This document shows, in pieces, positions 1 through 7,218 of a stretch of DNA of 12,063 bases (position 1 is its first letter; every line of letters begins with the position of its first letter). A model generated the notes under the pieces. It saw only the letters and a program-made list of their open reading frames with translations, ran no database searches and had not been told where the DNA came from. Position numbers and translations under genes: made by a program. This DNA is from Bacteroidota bacterium (GTDB lineage Bacteria > Bacteroidota > Bacteroidia > Flavobacteriales > Flavobacteriaceae), in the NCBI GenBank assembly GCA_021793535.1, contig JAJYSO010000022.1, positions 1 through 12,063 of the forward strand. The letters are read 5' to 3'.

Positions 1-940
1 TCCGAGTGGCAGCGTCGTCTATATCAATCCCTCTTGAGGCAATATCTGTTGCAACAAGAATACTAATATTAGAGCATTTAAAATTTTCAAGCGCTCTTTG
101 CCGGGCATTCTGAGACTTATTCCCGTGTATGGCCGCTGCATTTATACCAATTTTGTTCAGTTTTTTTACCAGCTTATCAGCTCGGTGTTTTGTGCGAGTA
201 AAAATTAAAGATCGATCTAAAGGGGTGGTTTTAAGCAGATGAAATAACACGTTGTCTTTCTCCTTATTTTCTACAAAATAAACGGATTGCTCTACCGTTT
301 TTGCGGGTGAAGAGACGGGTGCTACGGTTATCTCTACAGGCTGCTTCATTATGGAGTGAGAAAATGCCCTAATTTCTTTAGGCATCGTTGCCGAAAAAAG
401 TAAGGTTTGTCTTTGTTTTGGAACCTGCTTTAATATTCTTTTAATGTCGTTTACAAATCCCATGTCCAACATGCGATCAGCCTCGTCCAATACTAAAATT
501 TTAAGGGCTGACAGATTGATAAAACCCTGTTGCATTAAATCCATCAACCTACCGGGTGTGGCGACCAAAATGTCTACTCCTTTTTTTAAAACACTGACTT
601 GTTTATTTTGGGGAACACCGCCATAAATGGCAAGACTTCTTAATGGTAAATACTTGGCATATACCTTAAAGCTTTGATCTACTTGTATGGCAAGCTCTCG
701 CGTTGGTGTTAGGACGAGAGTACGAATAGAGGTGCTTTTTTTTGAGTTTTGCAATTTCTGAAGGATTGGGATGGCGAATGCCCCGGTTTTTCCCGTACCT
801 GTTCGGGCACATCCCAATACATCCTTTCCATCGAGGATGGGAGGGATGGCCTTACTCTGTATTAAAGTTGTTGAAGAATACCCCGTATCAGCCAATGCTC
901 GGCATAAGGGAGAGGTTAAGTCTAATTGATTAAAATTCAT
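1..940 (-). CDS. DEAD-box RNA helicase, RhlE-like (C-terminus beyond window)
   Basis: ATP-dependent RNA helicase that remodels RNA duplexes, for example in ribosome assembly or RNA turnover. I read 313 residues from ATG at 940 to the window edge. The family motifs come in order: Q motif (GYSSTTLIQ, near residue 25), Walker A ARTGTGKT ending at T52, PTRELAIQ, TPGRL, DEAD at residues 152-155, SAT at 183-185, then the second RecA domain with SLIFTRTKHRAD and ATDIASRGIDID. Motif VI (HRxGRxxR) and the C-terminal tail lie outside the window. The compact start, only about 20 residues before the Q motif, fits the RhlE group of Bacteroidota, but DEAD-box subfamilies are hard to separate without the tail. 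No Shine-Dalgarno sequence precedes the start. The gene is divergent from the SDR gene across a 433-bp gap. Confidence 0.93.
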   Translation of the reverse strand, partial: MNFNQLDLTSPLCRALADTGYSSTTLIQSKAIPPILDGKDVLGCARTGTGKTGAFAIPILQKLQNSKKSTSIRTLVLTPTRELAIQVDQSFKVYAKYLPLRSLAIYGGVPQNKQVSVLKKGVDILVATPGRLMDLMQQGFINLSALKILVLDEADRMLDMGFVNDIKRILKQVPKQRQTLLFSATMPKEIRAFSHSIMKQPVEITVAPVSSPAKTVEQSVYFVENKEKDNVLFHLLKTTPLDRSLIFTRTKHRADKLVKKLNKIGINAAAIHGNKSQNARQRALENFKCSNISILVATDIASRGIDIDDAATR

Positions 941-1373
941 ATGTTTTTGATTGCCAGAGACCCGGTCTTTTTTAGGCGTTCGGAAGGTTTAATTTAAAAG
1001 TCAAAATGGCAACCGAAAAACTAAAGCTGAGAAAGGAGAAATGATGTATTCCAATAGAGTCGGAAAATACAAAAGTATAATCCCTGTTAATATATTTTTT
1101 TGCAAATGTAAAGCATTGAGTTGGAATTACCTAATATTTATGGGGTCGTTATTTTGAAAACAGCACAAATAGTATAAATGGAATAAAAATCAGCACTTCT
1201 AAAGAGCTATTTTATCAGAATGGGTGAAATCGTCTGTATAGTTTATGTCTATTAAAAAGGGGTGATGGTGAACAGTATACATCAAAATACTGGAAGAGCC
1301 ATTACATGCGCATAAGAATCTCAAATTTTTAAAAGTTTTACCCTATAAGAATCCTTACCTTTACTTAAAAAAC
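941..1373. other. Divergent intergenic region between helicase and SDR genes
   Basis: This 433-bp AT-rich gap must hold the promoters of two divergent genes. On the minus strand a Bacteroidota -7-like box, TACATTTG, lies at 1110-1103; if used, it gives the helicase mRNA a leader of about 160 nt. I found no convincing -33 TTG at the right distance. A 38-codon plus-strand frame at 1041-1157 has AAAGGAG just before its ATG, but its product is unremarkable and it is probably not a gene. For the SDR gene only a weak TACCTTTA box (1356-1363) is visible. No hairpin terminator or repeat was seen. Confidence 0.4.
1103..1110 (-). promoter_or_regulatory. Possible -7 box for the helicase gene
   Basis: Read on the minus strand this is TACATTTG, an exact match to the Bacteroidota sigma-ABfr -7 consensus TAnnTTTG. 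It faces the helicase start about 163 bp downstream. No clear TTG is seen 19-22 bp upstream, so this is only a candidate. Confidence 0.3.
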
Positions 1374-2270
1374 ATGCATACATACGTCATCACAGGAGGA
1401 ACAGGGAAAACGGGAAGAGAACTTAGTTTAGGGTTGTTGAAAAAGGGCAATAAAGTAAGGGTTATTTGTCGAAACCCCGATAGGGCTGAGGAATTGAAAA
1501 GGGAAGGCGCAGAGATCTGTGCCGGCAACATTGGAGACGAACTCTTTATGAAGATGGCTTTTCAAGGAGCTGATGCAGCTTATGTTGTATTGCCAATGGA
1601 TGTGTTTGCCATAGATTATACGGTTGCCCAAGTTACGCATGCCTATGCCATTCGAAAAGCGGTGGTGGAAGCTGGAATCAAATTTGTCGTTACCCTAAGC
1701 AGTGTGGGTGCTCATTTGGATGAAGGTAACGGAGTGGTTATGGGGCTGCATGAGATGGAAGAACTCTTCAATCAAGTTACAGATCTTAACGTAAAACATA
1801 TACGAGCCGCCTACTTTATGGAAAATACTTTAAAACAAATTCCCATAATTAAACAAAAGGGGATTATGGAAGGTCCAGAGAAAGGGAATGTCAAATTTGC
1901 TATGGTTGCCGCCAAAGATATTGCAGCACTTGCGTTGAGGTATTTACATAAGCTTGATTTTTTCGGGAAGAGCATCGCCTATGCCTTAGGACAACGGGAT
2001 GTTTCTTATGATGAGATCGCAACCATATATGGTTCCTTGATAGGCTTACCTGATTTAAAATACGTACAGCTTTCTCAGGAAGAATTTTTGTTGAGTATGT
2101 CCCAAATCGGTATGGGAAGAAGCGCTATTGATAAATTTTATGAGTATACCCAGTTAATTAATAACGCAAAGGTTTCGGGATTTTATCAGCGTACCCCTGG
2201 GCGTAAGACTCCCACTTCCATTGAAAGTTTTGCGCTCGTTTTTAAAGAAAGATATGAAAGGGAAGCATAA
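1374..2270 (+). CDS. NmrA-like NAD(P)-binding atypical SDR protein
   Basis: A 298-residue Rossmann-fold protein of the NmrA/SDR_a5 group. The N-terminal glycine-rich motif GGTGKTG (residues 8-14) binds the dinucleotide, and R33-N34 after strand 2 are typical of NADP-preferring members. The segment FVVTLSSVGAH (104-114) is the end of strand 5, and TPTSIESFA (279-287) matches the C-terminal TPTSLEEF-type tail. The Tyr-x3-Lys pair of classical SDRs is absent, as usual in this group, so it may be a redox-sensing regulator, a quinone oxidoreductase-like enzyme or another reductase; the substrate cannot be told. Length is normal. The gene stands alone on the plus strand with minus-strand genes on both sides. 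The first ATG is the only reasonable start. Confidence 0.88.
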   Translation: MHTYVITGGTGKTGRELSLGLLKKGNKVRVICRNPDRAEELKREGAEICAGNIGDELFMKMAFQGADAAYVVLPMDVFAIDYTVAQVTHAYAIRKAVVEAGIKFVVTLSSVGAHLDEGNGVVMGLHEMEELFNQVTDLNVKHIRAAYFMENTLKQIPIIKQKGIMEGPEKGNVKFAMVAAKDIAALALRYLHKLDFFGKSIAYALGQRDVSYDEIATIYGSLIGLPDLKYVQLSQEEFLLSMSQIGMGRSAIDKFYEYTQLINNAKVSGFYQRTPGRKTPTSIESFALVFKERYEREA

Positions 2271-2416
2271 AGAGTACACTCCGTAACATATTTACATTTA
2301 ATTCAAATAATGCCCTTCTGTCATGCTTTGAAAATAGAGGTTATCGAATCAAAAATAAGAGGATAGCCCTATAGGTATACGACTATGCAAAGACCATTTA
2401 AAAATTGGAAGAGGGA

Positions 2417-2842
2417 TCATTTTGTCACTCTTAACTTGCGTTTGAAATATTGCATGAGCAAGAAGGTGGTGATCATGGTTGAAACAGCGCCCATTGTGCC
2501 GACGGTAAGGATAAGAATGGCAAAATTGACATCCATTCCCGCATGATGAATAAGATCCCTTATAAACTTGGGATTATTGTCAGCATAAAATCCAAAGAAA
2601 AGGGTGAAGATAATTGTTGCATAAACGCCGGTCATTAACCCGGTTTTAATCCCATCCAGATACTTTAATTGATATTTACCTTTGGAGATATCAAGCAATG
2701 CATAGTAAATTCCCATAAATAGAATAATAACATTAAAGAAACTGTAGATCGGGTTTGACTGCAATCCAAATAAACTGATCAGTAAAAAATAGAGGATCAA
2801 ATAAACGCCTGTAAAGATGCCGTATTTTAGAGAAGGTTTCAT
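2417..2842 (-). CDS. DUF4199 family membrane protein
   Basis: A 141-residue integral membrane protein with about four predicted helices, around residues 7-26, 33-50, 64-87 and 104-130. The segment from GIKTGLMTGVYATIIFTLFF (residues 64-83) and the short loop ending in the last helix match the DUF4199 pattern known from Bacteroidota. The C-terminus is basic (KRKLRVTK), placing it in the cytoplasm by the positive-inside rule. Function is unknown for the family. It is slightly shorter than many members (about 150-180). It lies convergent to the SDR gene with a 146-bp gap in which I see no strong terminator hairpin, and about 290 bp downstream of the LOG gene on the same strand, so co-transcription is uncertain. 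Confidence 0.75.
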   Translation of the reverse strand: MKPSLKYGIFTGVYLILYFLLISLFGLQSNPIYSFFNVIILFMGIYYALLDISKGKYQLKYLDGIKTGLMTGVYATIIFTLFFGFYADNNPKFIRDLIHHAGMDVNFAILILTVGTMGAVSTMITTFLLMQYFKRKLRVTK

Positions 2843-3129
2843 GATAAGAAGGTTTTAGCTTCTACTAATTTAGTAATTTAAATCGCTAATTCCTTTTTTT
2901 TCTTAAAAAAGATATAATTACAAGTGTTGATAATGAGTTGCTTAAAGCTCATTGTGAAATCCTAGATAACATGGGAAAAAGGGATATTCCTTTTCGTTTT
3001 TTAGTGTATTTGGATTATATTTAAAAAGGCTCTTGGAGGTGTTTTGTAAACCAGCCGTTCCACAATTTCTTTAGCGTATATTTTTGTCTCCTTTTTCCTT
3101 GGGAGACCAGGATAATAGAAGTTTTATTT
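2843..3129. other. Gap with a possible SDR-like relic on minus
   Basis: This gap of 287 bp lies between two minus-strand genes. From about 3126 down to 3013 the minus strand has an open frame without Met whose middle reads YAKEIVERLVYKTPPRAF. That resembles the C-terminal helix and PPR segment of some short-chain dehydrogenases, so it may be a gene relic; the match is short and weak. The hairpin GTCTCC...GGAGAC at 3086-3107 is followed on minus by A residues, not T, so it is not an obvious terminator for the LOG gene. Confidence 0.25.
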
Positions 3130-3714
3130 TTAAATCAACTTTTTGTGAATCCATTTTCCTGTTATAGGAGCTGTGTACTGTTCCATTTTTTTGAGAAGCC
3201 TTTCGATGTTAGTGTCAAGGATAAGCATCTGTTGATTTGATTTCTTTAAAAACCCATGATCAACCATGGATTGTATCAAAGCGATTAACGGATCATAAAA
3301 ACCATTAATGTTTAAAATAGCTACAGGTTTCTTATGAAGACCTAGCTGTCCCCATGTAAGCATCTCAAAGAATTCTTCTAGTGTTCCAAAACCACCGGGA
3401 AGAGCGATTACCCCATCACATAGCGCATTCATTTTTGTTTTGCGTTCATGCATGGTTTCTACAAGAATTAATTCACTCAAGTGTTGGTGTGCAATTTCTT
3501 TTGACTTCAAAAAATGTGGAAGTACACCGATGACCTTTCCTCCGTGTTTTAAAACGCCATCTGCTACGGCTCCCATGAGCCCAATGCAAGCCCCTCCATA
3601 GACTAATTCAATCTTCCGGTTAGCCAATGTTTGTCCAAGTAAAATTGCTTGTGAGGTATAGCTATCATCTACTCCCGAACTAGAGCCACAGAATACGGTT
3701 ATTCTTTCCATCAT
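3130..3714 (-). CDS. LOG-family nucleoside monophosphate phosphoribohydrolase
   Basis: A 194-residue protein of the TIGR00730/LOG family, cytosolic Rossmann-like enzymes that hydrolyse N6-modified or plain AMP to free base and ribose 5-phosphate. The N-terminal VFCGSSSG (7-14), YGGACIGLMG (39-48), the MHERK motif (88-92) and PGGFGTLEE (106-114) are all intact; the last two carry the catalytic Arg and Glu of the family. Length is typical. Two adjacent ATGs (3714 and 3711) make the exact start ambiguous by one residue. It follows lipB on the same strand after 105 bp, so it may share the transcript but could have its own promoter. A true cytokinin role is unlikely to follow from sequence alone; bacterial members are often general nucleotide hydrolases. 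Confidence 0.92.
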   Translation of the reverse strand: MMERITVFCGSSSGVDDSYTSQAILLGQTLANRKIELVYGGACIGLMGAVADGVLKHGGKVIGVLPHFLKSKEIAHQHLSELILVETMHERKTKMNALCDGVIALPGGFGTLEEFFEMLTWGQLGLHKKPVAILNINGFYDPLIALIQSMVDHGFLKKSNQQMLILDTNIERLLKKMEQYTAPITGKWIHKKLI

Positions 3715-3819
3715 GATGCAATTTGTTTAAATTAATTAAGGGAACGAAGCGTGGATTGCAGGGTTTCCCATACGGGAGTAGATGTATCGGAAGACCCTGA
3801 GGTGGATAATCGTTTGAGT

Positions 3820-4536
3820 TTATGAAGTAGGTGACAGCGCGTTTATGGGGGTATTTGAAATCTTGATATGGGCGTCAAATACCTGTTCGAATTTCTTTTG
3901 CAAAATGTTTTCAACGGCTTTTTCATCAATTTTTATACCTAGCTCTTGGCTCAGTCCGGCCACTCCTTTATCCGTAATCCCACAGGGAATGATGGAGTCA
4001 AAGTAGGAAAGATCTGTATTGACATTGAGTGCGAGTCCATGTATAGTTACCCAATGACTACATCGGATTCCCATTGCGCATATTTTGCGCGCTTTCGGAG
4101 TACCTGCTTCGAGCCATACACCTGTTGCTCCTTGAATCCGTTCGCCGGTTATACCGTATTCAGCGACAGTTTGAATGACCACTTCTTCTAGGTTTCGTAG
4201 ATATTGGCGAATATTCCTCCCAAAATTTTCTAGGTCCAAAATGGGATATACAACAATTTGTCCTGGGCCGTGATAAGTTATGTCTCCTCCACGGTTGGTG
4301 TGGTAATATGCTACTCCTTTTTCCGTTAATTGTTGGTCGTTTAATAAAAGATGCGTGGAGTCTCCATGTTTTCCCAAGGTATAAACATGGGGGTGCCGAC
4401 AAAACAAGAGGTAATTGGTTACAGCCCCTTTGGAATGTAATTTTTTATGTACAGCTTCTTTTAGTAATTTCTCTTGCAGATCCCATGCTTCTTTATATGA
4501 AATCACTCCGAGATTCTTGTAAACAACATCTTTCAT
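3820..4536 (-). CDS. lipB: Octanoyltransferase LipB
   Basis: Octanoyl-[ACP]:protein N-octanoyltransferase, the first step of endogenous lipoate synthesis: it moves octanoate from acyl carrier protein to the lipoyl domains of 2-oxoacid dehydrogenases and GcvH. In 238 residues the family signatures are complete: HPHVYTLGK (48-56), RGGDITYHGPGQ (82-93), the catalytic Lys in KICAMGIRC (K151), HGLALNVN (166-173) and the catalytic Cys in PCGI (C185) followed by GVAGL. Length is normal. The start at 4536 sits two residues before the conserved VVYKNLG strand. It lies 44 bp downstream of lipA on the same strand, so lipA-lipB is very likely one transcript. The C-terminal tail (SNTPINALSPTS) is poorly conserved in the family. 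Confidence 0.97.
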   Translation of the reverse strand: MKDVVYKNLGVISYKEAWDLQEKLLKEAVHKKLHSKGAVTNYLLFCRHPHVYTLGKHGDSTHLLLNDQQLTEKGVAYYHTNRGGDITYHGPGQIVVYPILDLENFGRNIRQYLRNLEEVVIQTVAEYGITGERIQGATGVWLEAGTPKARKICAMGIRCSHWVTIHGLALNVNTDLSYFDSIIPCGITDKGVAGLSQELGIKIDEKAVENILQKKFEQVFDAHIKISNTPINALSPTS

Positions 4537-4580
4537 CTTTCTTTTTTGGACCTACAACCTGTTAAGGGAGGAGGTATATT

Positions 4581-5540
4581 TTAGGCACTGGTTTTTTTTA
4601 AGGCTTTGGCTTCCTGCTCCGCTCTCCATTTATTGATTCCATATCCTGGAATTACCTGTTTTTCGCTGTGATAAGAGGAGCGAATCATGGGGCCGCTTTC
4701 CACATAATCAAAGCCCATTTTATAGCCTTCGTTTCTAAAAAATAAGAATTCTTTTGGGGTTACAAATCGTTCTACAGGTAGATGTTTGGCGGAGGGACGC
4801 AGATATTGTCCTACTGTGATGATGTCGCATCCAACGGAACGCAAATCATACATGGCCTCGAGCACCTCTTCATTGGTTTCCCCTAACCCCAACATGATAC
4901 CGCTCTTTGTACGCATACCTCGTTTTTTGAGATACTGTAATACGGCCAAGCTGCGATCGTATTTGGCTTGTGGCCTTACTTTTCTGCAAAGTCTTCTGAT
5001 GGTTTCCTGATTGTGAGAGACCACATCCGGTTTTTCTTCTACAATGCGTTGGATATTTTCTTCGACTCCCTTGAAATCAGGGATTAGTGTTTCTAGGGTT
5101 ACGTCCGGACAGCGATGTCGTACGGCTCGAATTGTATTGGCCCATGCTGTGGAGCCGCAATCTTGTAATTCATCTCTATCCACAGAGGTAATCACGGCAT
5201 GTTTTACACCCATTTTAAAAATGGCGTCGGCTACTCGCTTAGGTTCCCCTATATCTATTGGATCGGGTCTGCCTGTGTTTACTTTACAGAATTTACATGC
5301 CCGTGTACAAATATCACCCAATATCATAAAACTGGCTGTTCCGGCCATCCAGCATTCACCAATGTTTGGGCACCCGCCACTTTGGCAAATGGTATGCAGT
5401 TTATTTTTCTCTACAATATTTCGTACTTGTTTAAACTTTTCACCTGTCGGAAATTTGGCACGGAGCCAGGAAGGTTTCTTCTTGAAAGCCACCTCTTCAT
5501 TCTTTATTTTTTTGGCCCCGATTTGTTTTTGTTCCTCCAT
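4581..5540 (-). CDS. lipA: Lipoyl synthase LipA
   Basis: Radical-SAM enzyme that inserts two sulfurs at C6 and C8 of protein-bound octanoyl chains. The auxiliary cluster motif CQSGGCPNIGEC (CX4CX5C), the radical-SAM motif CTRACKFC (CX3CX2C), TSVDRDEL, TLIPDF and the terminal RSSYH, whose Ser is the third-cluster ligand in known LipA enzymes, are all present. I start it at the ATG at 5540 (MEEQKQIG), giving 319 residues and a normal N-terminus just before the conserved PSWLR segment. An in-frame ATG at 5597 would add 19 atypical residues (IKYRLHIFIEIF...), so I read that stretch as leader, though it cannot be excluded. Neither start has a Shine-Dalgarno sequence. It is first of the lipA-lipB pair. 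A TnpB relic ends 15-70 bp upstream of it. Confidence 0.96.
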   Translation of the reverse strand: MEEQKQIGAKKIKNEEVAFKKKPSWLRAKFPTGEKFKQVRNIVEKNKLHTICQSGGCPNIGECWMAGTASFMILGDICTRACKFCKVNTGRPDPIDIGEPKRVADAIFKMGVKHAVITSVDRDELQDCGSTAWANTIRAVRHRCPDVTLETLIPDFKGVEENIQRIVEEKPDVVSHNQETIRRLCRKVRPQAKYDRSLAVLQYLKKRGMRTKSGIMLGLGETNEEVLEAMYDLRSVGCDIITVGQYLRPSAKHLPVERFVTPKEFLFFRNEGYKMGFDYVESGPMIRSSYHSEKQVIPGYGINKWRAEQEAKALKKTSA

Positions 5541-5611
5541 TGATTTTTTTGAATTAAAAATTTCAATAAATATATGCAATCTATACTTTATAGCCATGCA
5601 TTGTAAATGAA

Positions 5612-5820
5612 CTATCCGTTTGCCAAAGACAAATGGGCTTCGGGTTTTATAGCCCTGTGCTTTTGAGAAGCAGCCTGACTTAAGTCTCCACCTGTGTAAC
5701 GGCCAGTTCTTGACGATAGTATTTTTACTCCTTCATTTAAGAATATTCTTTGCTGCAGTTTCATCCCTGTCTAAGTGATGGCCATTTTGGCAAAATCGTT
5801 CAAAGCACTACTTCAAGTAC
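5612..5820 (-). pseudogene. TnpB (IS200/IS605-type) C-terminal relic
   Basis: On minus the sequence encodes the end of a TnpB RNA-guided nuclease, the accessory protein of IS200/IS605 elements. Recognisable pieces are CQNGHHLDRDETAAKNIL (half of the zinc ribbon plus RuvC-III DRDxxAAxNI), then EGVKILSSRTGRYTGGD, then LSQAASQKHRAIKPEAHLS and a stop at 5612. The first piece is joined to the second only through a one-base frameshift near 5738, and a stop codon interrupts the segment before the ribbon. The N-terminal RuvC domain is missing. After the stop, GGATAGTTCATTT resembles the element's right end. It is dead as a protein gene. The conserved KPEA tail is shared with the second relic at 9255-9580, so both come from related elements. 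Confidence 0.8.
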
Positions 5821-6443
5821 CCTCTCATTTTTGTTTGCAAGTATCATAAAAAACTACTCATCGGTCAGTTAAAAGAAGATATGCGTTCTTTTTTCTTAAA
5901 GACTACCTTCATTTTCTTATTCGCTACACTCTCTCACCTGTCTACTTACTTCTATTGCTTGCCAGTTAAGGCCAAGCATCTACTTCCCATATTTGGCGAG
6001 CTACCCATTGTTCTTTTTTATTCGAGCACTTTTGATGGGAGCGTACCTTTTTAGGCAGAGGATTATTTCGTTTGCATTATTGGTGAAGCATTACCATTAG
6101 GTGAGTCTGTGAGCCTTGAAATCCAACTCATCGGCTCTGCTGTGGGTGGGTAGTTGGTAGTTCGCATTGTGTTGAAAGTAATAGATTGAGATGCTTGGTT
6201 GGGCCAGGTAACTGCTTAAAATCAATCGCTTTTATTTTCCTTTAAGCGGTAATGCGTGTGGATATACATCAGCATTAACTCTTTTAAAAAGAGCATGTAC
6301 CTGTGGCAATATTAAATAGAATAGTCTTGGAAGAGGGCCCAAGAATAGTGGGATGAAACGCTCTCATTATGCAAAAGAAAGATATAAGTAAGCCAATCAT
6401 GAAGAGGTGAAGTCTCGTTTATCACAGAGAAACTACCTTAAAC
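5821..6443. other. Gene-poor stretch with a decayed open frame
   Basis: No intact gene is visible. On plus, a frame from ATG 5881 runs 57 codons with a hydrophobic N-terminal stretch (FIFLFATLSHL), stops at TAG 6052-6054, and stays open in the same frame for about 30 more codons, including GEALPLGESVSLEIQLIGS, until TAG near 6150. One reading is a decayed gene for an exported or membrane protein; chance is the other. I recognise no family. The rest, up to the satD operator region, shows no repeat, RNA gene or transposase piece that I can identify. Confidence 0.3.
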
Positions 6444-6555
6444 TATTGATTATATTCTAAATAATTCTTATTATTGACTATCTATTCAATATATCGTTAT
6501 ATTGATTGTTTATTCAATATATGAAATTATTGAATAAAATGTCAATTCATATAGC
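6444..6555. repeat. Four tandem 28-bp units with ATTGA-N8-TCAAT (iterated operator)
   Basis: TATTGA occurs at 6444, 6472, 6500 and 6528, exactly 28 bp apart each time. In units two, three and four the same distance further on lies TCAAT (6486, 6514, 6542), so each unit holds ATTGA-N8-TCAAT, an 18-bp dyad. The first unit has TAAAT instead. Units two and three match at 20 of 28 positions. Across unit borders the repeats also form perfect dyads: TCAATATA/TATATTGA (6486-6505) and TTTATTCAATA/TATTGAATAAA (6509-6538). The array ends about 18 bp before the satD start. It looks like a multi-site operator for a dimeric helix-turn-helix protein, plausibly SatD itself. It is too short and too degenerate between copies to be CRISPR. 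Confidence 0.7.
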
Positions 6556-6573
6556 TACCTAACGTTTACAATT

Positions 6574-7218
6574 ATGCTTGCTGTTATAAAAGGAGATATC
6601 ATTAGATCAAGGGAGCTCATCAATCAAGAGAGCTGGCTCGTCCCATTAAAAAGACTATTTTCAGAATGGGGGAAGTCCCCCCGAAACTGGGAAATCGTCT
6701 GGGGTGATTTTTTTCAAATAGAAATTGCCGATCCGGCTGAAGCGTTGATAAAGGCAATAGAAATAAAAACTTTGATAAAAAAAACACAGCCATCAGACAA
6801 CCGAAAAAAAATAAGCCCCATAGATGTTAGGATGGCTATAGGAATAGGGGAAAAGACTTATTCGGGTTCAAGAATATCGGAGAGCAATGGTTCGGCTTTT
6901 ATTTTTGCGGGGGAAAAATTTGATCGACTTAAAAAAGAAAATATAACTTTAGGGATTAAAAGTCCTTGGGGAGATTTCGATAGAGACATTAATTTATATC
7001 TTAGGCTAGCTGGAATATTTATGGATAAATGGTCATTGTCATCCGTGGAATTGATGGAAGCGATCCTTCATAATCCCGATCAAACTCAGGAAGAGTTAGG
7101 TAATATATTAGGCATTAAGCAAAGTGCTGTGAGTTCGCGATGGAATACCGCTAATATTGCAGAAGTGTTAGCTGTAAATCAACATTTTAAAGAAAAACTG
7201 AAAAAGGTAACAACATGA
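6574..7218 (+). CDS. SatD-family protein with C-terminal helix-turn-helix
   Basis: A 214-residue soluble protein of the SatD family, whose biochemical role is unknown. The family core is clear: GDIIRSR (7-13), WGDFFQIE (43-50), VRMAIGIGE (85-93) and SNGSAF (104-109). Residues about 155-195 form a helix-turn-helix, with TQEELGNILGIKQSAVSSRW fitting the helix-turn-recognition-helix pattern, which suggests DNA binding. The order Asp strand, GD hairpin and R-x-GIG also recalls the palm core of class III nucleotidyl cyclases; that is my inference. Its stop overlaps the start of the DUF3307 gene (ATGA, 4 bp), so the two are translationally coupled. Directly upstream are four tandem dyads at 28-bp spacing, so autoregulation is likely. 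The ATG at 6574 is only 18 bp after the array and has no Shine-Dalgarno sequence. Confidence 0.85.
   Translation: MLAVIKGDIIRSRELINQESWLVPLKRLFSEWGKSPRNWEIVWGDFFQIEIADPAEALIKAIEIKTLIKKTQPSDNRKKISPIDVRMAIGIGEKTYSGSRISESNGSAFIFAGEKFDRLKKENITLGIKSPWGDFDRDINLYLRLAGIFMDKWSLSSVELMEAILHNPDQTQEELGNILGIKQSAVSSRWNTANIAEVLAVNQHFKEKLKKVTT

Noticed and set aside
1041..1157. 38-codon ORF with a good AAAGGAG before its ATG
   Set aside because: Shine-Dalgarno sequences are rarely used in this phylum, the product has no clear feature, and the region is the promoter zone of the helicase.
3086..3107. GTCTCC/GGAGAC hairpin as the LOG terminator
   Set aside because: On the minus strand it is followed by A residues instead of a T-run, and the loop is 10 bases.
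3946..4565. Plus- and minus-strand ORFs of 80-85 codons over lipB
   Set aside because: They lie in other frames of an intact LipB with both catalytic residues.
5044..5610. 188-codon plus-strand ORF opposite lipA
   Set aside because: It is antisense to a gene with complete radical-SAM motifs and has no family features of its own.
6444..6555. 28-bp periodic repeats as a CRISPR array
   Set aside because: The units abut without unique spacers, differ at many positions, and contain dyads suited to protein binding; no cas gene is nearby.
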